Below, piece by piece: positions 6,562 through 13,337 of a stretch of 15,840 nt of DNA. The translations under genes were made by a program, and so were the position numbers. The notes below the pieces were generated by a model that saw nothing but the letters and a program-made list of their open reading frames with translations, was not told the origin of the DNA and searched no databases. This DNA is from an uncultured Planctomycetaceae bacterium (GTDB taxonomy: Bacteria > Planctomycetota > Planctomycetia > Planctomycetales > Planctomycetaceae): the NCBI GenBank assembly GCA_903921605.1, contig CAIXQV010000403.1, positions 1-15,840 on the forward strand, given 5' to 3'. Numbering within the stretch: position 1 is the first letter of the stretch; each line of letters begins with the position of its first letter.

Positions 6562-7860
6562 ATGATTACTGGACGTTCCCGAAGAAGCTTTCTGCACGTT
6601 GGTTTTTGCGGTGGTATCGGCCTTACGTTGGCACAGTACTTCCAGCTCCGGCAGTCTCAGGCTGATATCAAGAACTACGAGAGCAAGGAAGGCACGGCAA
6701 AGTCCGTGATCTTCATCTTCCTGCCGGGCGGTATGGCTCACCAGGAAAGCTTCGACCCGAAGCCTTATGCTCCAATTGAATATCGCGGCCCGATGAGCTC
6801 AATCGAAACGAGCGTTCCGGGTGTATTCGTTAACGAGCGATGGGTTCAGACTGCCAAGGTCATGGACAAGATTACGATTGCTCGCAGCATGACTCACGGT
6901 GAGGCGGCTCACGAGCGCGGCACCCACAACATGTTCACGGGTTACCGTCCAAGCCCAGCCTTGTCTTATCCAAGTATGGGTAGCGTGGTTGGTCATGAAT
7001 TCGAGCCTCGCAACAACATTCCTCAGTACATCTGCATTCCTGGCCAGCCAAACGAGTTCGCCGGAACTGGTTACCTCAGTTCTTCTTTCGCTCCGTTCAG
7101 CCTGGGTTCTGATCCTGCTGATGGTGGTTTCTCTGTTCGCGACCTGCAGTTGCCAGGTGGCGTGACTGACGAGCGATTCAGCCGTCGTCGTAAGGCTCTG
7201 GATGCAGTCAATGATTACTTCGTAAAGAAGGAAAAGGCTGACTCGCTGGATGCTGTTGATACCTTCTATCAACGTGCTTACGGTCTGATTAGCTCACAGC
7301 AGGCTCGAGAAGCGTTCGACTTGAGCAAAGAGCCGGACAAGCTTCGCGATGAGTACGGCCGTAACACTGCCGGTGCACGTATGTTGATGGCTCGCCGACT
7401 GGTTGAGTCTGGTGCTCGGTTTGTGACCCTCACCTACGGTGGCTGGGACATGCACGACAACATTGCTGCTGGCATGAATGGTCAGGTTCCTCAGTTCGAT
7501 CAGGCCTTCGGTCGACTGATTACAGACCTGGAAGAGCGCGGTCGGTTGAACGACACGATGGTTTGTATCGCCAGCGAGTTCGGTCGTACACCAAAGATCA
7601 ACGGAACAGCCGGTCGAGACCACTGGCCGAAAGTATTCAGCGTTGTTATGGCGGGTGGCGGCGTTAAGCGAGGTTTCGTGTATGGAACTTCGAATTCAAC
7701 GGCCAGCGAGCCTGAAGACAATCCGCTCAACGTTGAAGACTGGGCAACGACGATCTACAGCTGCCTCGGGATCAATGCCGACAAGGAGCTGATGGCTCCT
7801 GGTGATCGTCCAATTGAGATTGTTGACGGTGGTAAAGTTCGTCAGGAACTTTTGGCATAA
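6562..7860 (+). CDS. DUF1501 family protein, Tat-exported
   Basis: This 432-residue member of DUF1501 belongs to the alkaline phosphatase/sulfatase-like fold group; no reaction is established for the family. Arg7-Arg8 in SRRSFLHVGFCGGIGLTLAQ is a twin-arginine signal, so export is probably as a folded, perhaps metal-loaded, protein. Family signatures are VIFIFLPGGMAHQESFDPKP (49-68), KVMDKITIARSMTHGEAAHERGTHNM, ARMLMARRLVESGARFVTL, and YGGWDMHDN. IASEFGRTP, GRDHWPKVFSVVMAGGGVKRG and FVYGTSN follow, then the C-terminal NPLNVEDWATTIYSCLGI. Length is normal for the family (about 430-480). GGAG lies 8 nt before the ATG. In planctomycete genomes DUF1501 genes are habitually next to PSCyt2/PSD1 (DUF1549/DUF1553) genes, as here two genes downstream. 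The gene closes with its own terminator, so transcription of the next gene may be separate. Confidence 0.92.
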   Translation: MITGRSRRSFLHVGFCGGIGLTLAQYFQLRQSQADIKNYESKEGTAKSVIFIFLPGGMAHQESFDPKPYAPIEYRGPMSSIETSVPGVFVNERWVQTAKVMDKITIARSMTHGEAAHERGTHNMFTGYRPSPALSYPSMGSVVGHEFEPRNNIPQYICIPGQPNEFAGTGYLSSSFAPFSLGSDPADGGFSVRDLQLPGGVTDERFSRRRKALDAVNDYFVKKEKADSLDAVDTFYQRAYGLISSQQAREAFDLSKEPDKLRDEYGRNTAGARMLMARRLVESGARFVTLTYGGWDMHDNIAAGMNGQVPQFDQAFGRLITDLEERGRLNDTMVCIASEFGRTPKINGTAGRDHWPKVFSVVMAGGGVKRGFVYGTSNSTASEPEDNPLNVEDWATTIYSCLGINADKELMAPGDRPIEIVDGGKVRQELLA

Positions 7861-7874
7861 TCTATTTGCGATTC

Positions 7875-7920
7875 AAACAACGCTGTGGGCTGGCATAATC
7901 GTCGGTCGGCAGCGTTGTTT
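7875..7920 (+). terminator. Intrinsic terminator after the DUF1501 gene
   Basis: An 11-bp perfect stem, AAACAACGCTG (7875-7885) with CAGCGTTGTTT (7910-7920), encloses a 24-nt loop. The 3' arm supplies a T-rich end continuing TGTAT. It starts 14 bp past the stop codon. The remaining 205 bp up to the next ATG must hold that gene's promoter, but I see no clear boxes. Confidence 0.65.
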
Positions 7921-8125
7921 TGTATCGTGAAAGTAATGTTGGTCTGTGCAGGCTTATCTGCACTGTGAATTCAAGGTCTGCTGGCTGAGTCAGCGACTTT
8001 CAGGACGATGGACGATTCCTGCTGTATTACAGTGGGTCTTAAGCGAATTGCCCGATCACGGATTTGAAACGGCACTGGCTAAGGGAAGGAATCCGAATCC
8101 TAAATTCAACGGAAGTGACGTTGCC

Positions 8126-10588
8126 ATGCGTTTGTCGTTGGCTCTCTTGCTGTCAGCAGCAGCCGTCTTGTTGAGCCCTTTTGAGGCTTCAGCGGCTGAT
8201 CCTAATCTCTCCATTATCCTTCCTCGTGGCGGTCAAAGAGGAACCGAGCAGGTGTTCCGCTTCTCAGGAGCACGCCTCCAGGACGCCGAACAGATTCTGT
8301 TCTATGAGCCTGGTTTCGAGGTTCTGGAGATCAAGGCCGCCGATGCGAATAACATCGACGTCAAAGTGAAGATTGCTCCGGACTGTGCCATCGGCGAGCA
8401 CACAGCTCAGGTGAGAACAAAGTCCGGAGTCTCCGACTATCGCACGTTCTTCGTCGGCGCATTGGCGGGGGTTGACGAGAAAGAGCCGAACACCGACTTT
8501 GCTGTCCCGCAGGCTGTCGAGCTGAATGTGACGGTTTCCGGGACGGTCGAAAATGAGGACGTTGATTATTACGTCGTCAATGCCACAAAGGGCCAGCGGA
8601 TTTCGGTCGAAGTCGAAGGCATGCGGTTTGGTCAGACTTTATTTGACCCGTACATTGCGATCCTGAACGATAAGCGTTTCGAATTGTCGGCAGTTGATGA
8701 CTCACCGCTGGTCAAGCAGGATGCCGCTACTTCCATCATTGCCCCGGAAGACGGCAAGTACATCGTGGAAATGCGTGACAGCGGTTACGGTGGAGACGGG
8801 AATTGTCGTTATCGCCTGCACATTGGAACTTTCCCACGCCCGACTGCCGCCTATCCGGCGGGTGGTAAGGCTGGCGAAGCTTTGGATGTGACCTTCATTG
8901 GTGACGCCAGCGGTCCCATCACGAAGAACGTAACATTCCCAGCCGAAGGAGCTGAGACGACTGTTTACATCGAAGACGCCAGTGGGATTGCTCCTTCTGG
9001 TCACGTGTTGCGAGTTTCTTCGAATCCTAACGCGATGGAAGCGGAGCCAAATAATGGCTTTGAGAATGCTACGGTTGTGGCCGCTTTCCCATCGTCGTTC
9101 AACGGGATTCTTCAGGAGCCTGGCGATGTGGACATTTTCAAGTTCACTGCCAAAGCTGGTCAGGTCTTTGAAGTCGAGTGCTACGGTCGACGAATTCGTT
9201 CACCGATCGACCCTGTGATGAACCTCTACAAAGCTAATGGCGAAGGGATCACCGGAAACGATGACTCACGCGGACCTGATAGTTACTTCCGCTGGCAGAT
9301 CCCGGCAGATGGTGATTATGCACTCAGAATTGCGGACCATTTGAATCGTGGTGGTGCCGAATTCACTTATCGCGTCGAGTTCCAGGAAGTGAAGCCGTCG
9401 CTGAATCTTGGAATTCCGCGAGTTGCACGTTACTCACAGTCGCGTCAGCAGATCTTCGTGCCTCGTGGTAATCGCTACGCAACGCTGATCTCAGCGGAGC
9501 GAATCAACTTCGGTGGCGAATTGACAATTGACGGTGTGCAGCTGCCGCCAGGAATCACGATGGTCGCTCCTCCGATGGCAGCGAACATGAATGTGATGCC
9601 AGTGGTTTTTGAGGCTGCTGCGGATGCTCCGTTGGCGGGTGCTCTTGTTGATTTCAAAATGAAGCCAACCGATGCTGCTTTGGCGGCCGTTAGCGGTCGG
9701 TTCCAGAACCGAGCGGATTTTGTGATCGCGGGCCCAGGACAGTCTCTCTATGTCTGGAAGGACGTTGATCGATTGCCAGTCGCTGTGACTGAAGAACTGC
9801 CATTCACCCTTGAGATCGTTCAGCCGAATGTTCCGATCGTGCGTAATGGCATGATGATGCTGAAGATCGTGGCCAAGAAGAAAGAAGGGTGGGACGAGAA
9901 CATTCAGGTTCAGTTCCCGTACCGACCACCGGGGATCGGAGCGAACAGCGAGATCAGCATTCCTAAGGGGCAGACTGAAGGCTTGTATCAGATCAACGCT
10001 GACGCCAACGCAGCAATTGGCAAGTGGCCGATCTTTGCTCTGGGTTATGCGGACATCAATGGGGCTGCCTGGGGATCTACTCAGATGGCGACCATGGAAA
10101 TTGCCGAACCATACGTGGGATTGACTGTTCAGCGATCCTCTGTTGAGCAGGGCAAGGAAACGGATGTTGTGGTTGAAGTTCAGGTTTTAAAGGAACTTAA
10201 GGTTCCCGCGGTGGTGACTTTGGTTGGTTTGCCTCACAAGGTGACCGCAGAGCCCTTGCAGATCACGGCTGAAACAAAAGAGCTTGTCTTCAAGGTTAAG
10301 ACCGCACCCGATAGCCCTGAAGGAATTCACAAGAATGTGTTCTGTCAGGTAACAGTTCTTGAGAACAACGAGAACATCGTCCACGCTCGCGTGGGAGATT
10401 CGGAACTACGAATTGACAAGCCTCTTCCAATGCCAACGGCCGCTCCGATGCCTGCACCAATGCCGGCTGCGGTTGCTGCCGCCCCGGCTCCGATGCCAGC
10501 TCCTCCAGTGGAGAAGCGGTTAACACGTCTTGAAAAGTTGCGATTGGAATCTCAGAAAAAGGCAGGCGGCGCGCCAGCCGCTCCGTAA
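8126..10588 (+). CDS. Secreted protein with two PPC (pre-peptidase C-terminal) domains
   Basis: This 820-residue protein has a Sec signal MRLSLALLLSAAAVLLSPFE (cleavage after ASA, about 23). An Ig/TIG-like beta segment (about 26-112, ILPRGGQRGTEQVFRFSG) follows. The first PPC domain (about 119-235) has EKEPNTDF, GTVENEDVDYYV, GQRISVEVEG and EDGKYIVEMRD. The second (about 305-420) has EAEPNNGFENA, GILQEPGDVDIFKF and ADGDYALRIAD. Further beta-sandwich sequence runs to about 760. The end is a Pro/Ala/Met-rich linker (PMPTAAPMPAPMPA) and a basic tail with VEKRLTRLEKLRLESQKK. PPC domains are non-catalytic binding modules; no enzyme domain is visible. I chose the ATG at 8126 because the signal peptide starts there. 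The frame stays open upstream to a GTG at 7946, but that adds 60 residues unlike a signal sequence. The next gene follows after 82 bp. Confidence 0.88.
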   Translation: MRLSLALLLSAAAVLLSPFEASAADPNLSIILPRGGQRGTEQVFRFSGARLQDAEQILFYEPGFEVLEIKAADANNIDVKVKIAPDCAIGEHTAQVRTKSGVSDYRTFFVGALAGVDEKEPNTDFAVPQAVELNVTVSGTVENEDVDYYVVNATKGQRISVEVEGMRFGQTLFDPYIAILNDKRFELSAVDDSPLVKQDAATSIIAPEDGKYIVEMRDSGYGGDGNCRYRLHIGTFPRPTAAYPAGGKAGEALDVTFIGDASGPITKNVTFPAEGAETTVYIEDASGIAPSGHVLRVSSNPNAMEAEPNNGFENATVVAAFPSSFNGILQEPGDVDIFKFTAKAGQVFEVECYGRRIRSPIDPVMNLYKANGEGITGNDDSRGPDSYFRWQIPADGDYALRIADHLNRGGAEFTYRVEFQEVKPSLNLGIPRVARYSQSRQQIFVPRGNRYATLISAERINFGGELTIDGVQLPPGITMVAPPMAANMNVMPVVFEAAADAPLAGALVDFKMKPTDAALAAVSGRFQNRADFVIAGPGQSLYVWKDVDRLPVAVTEELPFTLEIVQPNVPIVRNGMMMLKIVAKKKEGWDENIQVQFPYRPPGIGANSEISIPKGQTEGLYQINADANAAIGKWPIFALGYADINGAAWGSTQMATMEIAEPYVGLTVQRSSVEQGKETDVVVEVQVLKELKVPAVVTLVGLPHKVTAEPLQITAETKELVFKVKTAPDSPEGIHKNVFCQVTVLENNENIVHARVGDSELRIDKPLPMPTAAPMPAPMPAAVAAAPAPMPAPPVEKRLTRLEKLRLESQKKAGGAPAAP

Positions 10589-10625
10589 GAAGTCTTTCTT
10601 TGACGGTATCTCTTTTGCTTTCAGT

Positions 10626-10654
10626 CTCACCAGTATCACGGTGAGTAGTTTTCT
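10626..10654 (+). terminator. Hairpin between the PPC gene and the PSCyt2/PSD1 gene
   Basis: CTCACC (10626-10631) and GGTGAG (10640-10645) form a 6-bp stem around an 8-nt loop, followed by TAGTTTTCT. It could be a weak terminator or a partial read-through point between two closely spaced genes (82 bp). Confidence 0.4.
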
Positions 10655-10670
10655 CTTGTGAGTAAGTTTC

Positions 10671-13106
10671 ATGATCAGATGGTCATCTTTTGCAGCGTTA
10701 GCAGCGATTTCTGTGCTGTCTCCTGCTGGGCTTCTGGCACAGGATCCTGCTCCGGCATCGATCAGTATCGCTCCCGCAGACATTCATCTTTCCGCAGCCC
10801 GTGATCAGCAGTCGCTTCTTGTTCAGGCAGTGTTGCCAAACGGATTGACGGTTGATGTCACAGAGCAGGCAACAATCGCGATTGAGAATGAAGGTTTTGT
10901 TCGTCGCGATGGGATGAAGTTTTTCCCAGTAGCCGACGGGGCAACAAAAGTCACCGTTAGTTACGGCGGGCATACCGTCGAGGTGCCTGTTACTGTGGCG
11001 AATTGCAAAGTGGATCCTCCGATCAGCTTCCGCCAGGACGTGATGCCTGTGTGGATGAAGACCAGTTGCAACAACGGAAGCTGCCACGGAGCCGCTCGCG
11101 GTAAAGACGGTTTTCGCCTGTCGCTCTTCGGCTTCGATCCAGAAGGCGACCATTACAGACTTACACGAGAAGTTCCTGGTCGACGCCTGAACCTGGCATT
11201 GCCTGGGGAAAGCCTGCTGATGGAAAAGTGTGACGGCAGTGTGCCTCATACCGGTGGCAAGCGATTTGAAAAGGGCAGTGAGCACTACAATACGGTTCTG
11301 CGTTGGTTGGAAGCAGGAGCACCGAATGATCCGGGGCCGGTACCTTCCGTAGTTTCTTTGGAACTCTATCCAAAGAATGCCGTAATGGATGGTGAAGGTG
11401 CGACTCAACGACTCACCGTGCGAGCGAAGTATTCAGACGGGACTGACCGTGACGTCACTACGCTCGCGTTCTTCAGCTCGAATAACGAAACCAGTGCCGA
11501 GATTGCTCAGACTGGGAATGTGACTGCTCATGCTCGGGGCGAAGCCTTCATCATGGCTCGCTTTGATACCCACACTGTCGGATCCCAGTTCATCGTTCTG
11601 CCAAAAGGCCTTCAGTACGAAGACCCGAAGACTGCGGAATTCAATTACATCGACACTCTGAATCACGCCAAGCTTCGAAAGTTGCGAATCATTCCATCAG
11701 AAGTTTGCAGCGATGAAGAATTCATGCGTCGAGTGTTTGTGGACATTACAGGAACGATGCCAACGGTTGAGGATCACGATCTGTTCGTAGCGGATACTGA
11801 TCCGGCCAAGCGTGAAAAGCTGGTTGATCAGCTTTTGCAGCGTAAAGAGTTTGTTGATATTTGGGTTATGAAGTGGGCTGAATTGCTTCAGGTCCGCACG
11901 ATCGCAAATCGAGTTGAAAAGAAGCCAATGCTGGCTTATTACAACTGGTTGAAGGAAAAGATCGCCAGCAATACACCCACCGACAAGATGGTTCAGGAGA
12001 TTCTGGGGTCTCGTGGCGGTTCCTTCGCGAGTCCGGCCACGAACTACTACCAGACAGAAACTGAAACTCTGAAGACCGCAGAAAATGTTGCTCAGGTCTT
12101 CATGGGAATGCGAATCCAGTGTGCTCAGTGCCACAATCATCCGTTCGACCGATGGACGATGGATGACTACTACGGCTTCGCTGCGTTCTTCTCGCAGATT
12201 GGTCGTAAGCAGGGCGAAGATCCTCGCGAAACCATCATCTTCAATTCTGGTGGCGGCGAAGTTACTCACCTTGTCGGCGGTCGAGTAATGAAGCCCAAGT
12301 TCCTGGGCGGTGCTGAACCTGATTTGGTCGGCAAGGATCGTCGTGAAGTTCTGGCTCTATGGCTGGCTTCTTCGGAGAATCCTTACTTCGCCAAGAATCT
12401 CGCCAACATCGTGTGGTCTCACTTCTTTGGTCGCGGAATCATTAATGAAGTGGATGATGTTCGCATCAGTAATCCTGCGGTGAACCTGGAGTTGTTGGAC
12501 GAACTGGGCAAGAAGTTCACCGAGTATAATTATGACTTCCGAAAGCTCGTGCGGGACATCTGTACGTCTCGCACTTATCAGCTTTCAACAAAGACCAATG
12601 AAACGAACGCGTCGGATCACCGCAACTTCGCACACTCCGAACTGCGTCGAATTCGTGCGGAAGTGATGCTGGACTGTATCAGCATCGTCACGACGACTCA
12701 GGACAAGTTCCCGGGGCTGCCAGTGGGTGCACGAGCTGTCCAGATTGCTGACGGAAACACAGCGACCTACTTCCTGACGACATTCGGTCGAGCGAAGCGG
12801 GAAACGGTTTGCTCATGCGAAGTCAAAATGGAGCCAAACCTTTCCCAGGCTCTGCATCTGATCAACGGGGACACGACCAACGCGAAGATTCAGCAGGGTG
12901 GGTTGATCCCTGTTCGTCTGAAGGAAGGCAAGGCTCCGGCGGATATCATTGCTGAACTGTACCTGCGATGTTTTTCTCGACGACCAACTGAGCAGGAACT
13001 AGCATCTCTGGTCGCTCTGGTGGCCGAGCAGCAAAACTCTCAGGAGTCTTTGGAAGATGTGTTCTGGTCAATGTTGAATTCTCGGGAGTTCCTGTTCAAC
13101 CACTAG
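10671..13106 (+). CDS. PSCyt2/PSD1 (DUF1549-DUF1553) secreted haem-motif protein with Ig-like domains
   Basis: This 811-residue protein has a Sec signal MIRWSSFAALAAISVLSPAG (cleavage near LAQ, about 24). A first BIG2/Ig-like domain (about 28-110) is followed by a cytochrome-like segment with SCNNGSCHG, a CX4CH motif (Cys133, Cys138, His139). RWLEAGAPND closes that segment at 211-220. A second BIG2 domain spans about 226-310 (VRAKYSDGTDRDVTTLAFFS). DUF1549/PSCyt2 (about 325-530) contains FMRRVFVDITGTMPT and IQCAQCHNHPFDRW, a CX2CH motif (Cys484, Cys487, His488). DUF1553/PSD1 follows (about 550-800), with NLANIVWSHFFGRGI and RRIRAEVMLD and ending LNSREFLFNH. This matches the usual planctomycete architecture and is complete. 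The motifs imply covalent haem c and a redox role outside the cytoplasm, but no reaction is known. The ribosome site before ATG 10671 is weak (GAGTAAG). The next gene also encodes a haem-motif protein. Confidence 0.92.
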   Translation: MIRWSSFAALAAISVLSPAGLLAQDPAPASISIAPADIHLSAARDQQSLLVQAVLPNGLTVDVTEQATIAIENEGFVRRDGMKFFPVADGATKVTVSYGGHTVEVPVTVANCKVDPPISFRQDVMPVWMKTSCNNGSCHGAARGKDGFRLSLFGFDPEGDHYRLTREVPGRRLNLALPGESLLMEKCDGSVPHTGGKRFEKGSEHYNTVLRWLEAGAPNDPGPVPSVVSLELYPKNAVMDGEGATQRLTVRAKYSDGTDRDVTTLAFFSSNNETSAEIAQTGNVTAHARGEAFIMARFDTHTVGSQFIVLPKGLQYEDPKTAEFNYIDTLNHAKLRKLRIIPSEVCSDEEFMRRVFVDITGTMPTVEDHDLFVADTDPAKREKLVDQLLQRKEFVDIWVMKWAELLQVRTIANRVEKKPMLAYYNWLKEKIASNTPTDKMVQEILGSRGGSFASPATNYYQTETETLKTAENVAQVFMGMRIQCAQCHNHPFDRWTMDDYYGFAAFFSQIGRKQGEDPRETIIFNSGGGEVTHLVGGRVMKPKFLGGAEPDLVGKDRREVLALWLASSENPYFAKNLANIVWSHFFGRGIINEVDDVRISNPAVNLELLDELGKKFTEYNYDFRKLVRDICTSRTYQLSTKTNETNASDHRNFAHSELRRIRAEVMLDCISIVTTTQDKFPGLPVGARAVQIADGNTATYFLTTFGRAKRETVCSCEVKMEPNLSQALHLINGDTTNAKIQQGGLIPVRLKEGKAPADIIAELYLRCFSRRPTEQELASLVALVAEQQNSQESLEDVFWSMLNSREFLFNH

Positions 13107-13130
13107 TTTTTACCAAATCCCCGTGATCAT

Positions 13131-13160
13131 CAAAGGCGGAACAATGTTCCGCCTTTGTTT
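13131..13160 (+). terminator. Strong intrinsic terminator after the PSCyt2/PSD1 gene
   Basis: A perfect 12-bp stem, CAAAGGCGGAAC (13131-13142) with GTTCCGCCTTTG (13146-13157), closes a 3-nt loop AAT and is followed by TTTGCTGTCTTC. It lies 24 bp past the stop codon and is the most stable hairpin in the window. It argues that the downstream gene has its own promoter within 13161-13337, where I see no convincing boxes. Confidence 0.75.
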
Positions 13161-13337
13161 GCTGTCTTCGGGCCGGTTATAGGGATTGATCGCCCTGGTG
13201 AATCCCGCTTGCTCAGGATGGGTAAGAAATGTGGTGTGCGGGCTCTGTGAAGTCTTTTGTGGTGTGGCAGATTTTGCCGAAACTATGACACTGTCGTAAT
13301 TCTGCGGCATTGATTTGGTGCATGGGAGTTTGAAACG

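Noticed and set aside
7946..8125. 60-residue N-terminal extension of the PPC protein from GTG
   Set aside because: The extension does not look like coding sequence or an export signal, whereas a textbook signal peptide begins at ATG 8126.
10698..11408. 236-codon minus-strand frame opposite the PSCyt2/PSD1 gene
   Set aside because: The sense strand encodes the signal peptide, Ig-like domain and haem motif. The antisense product has no recognisable feature.
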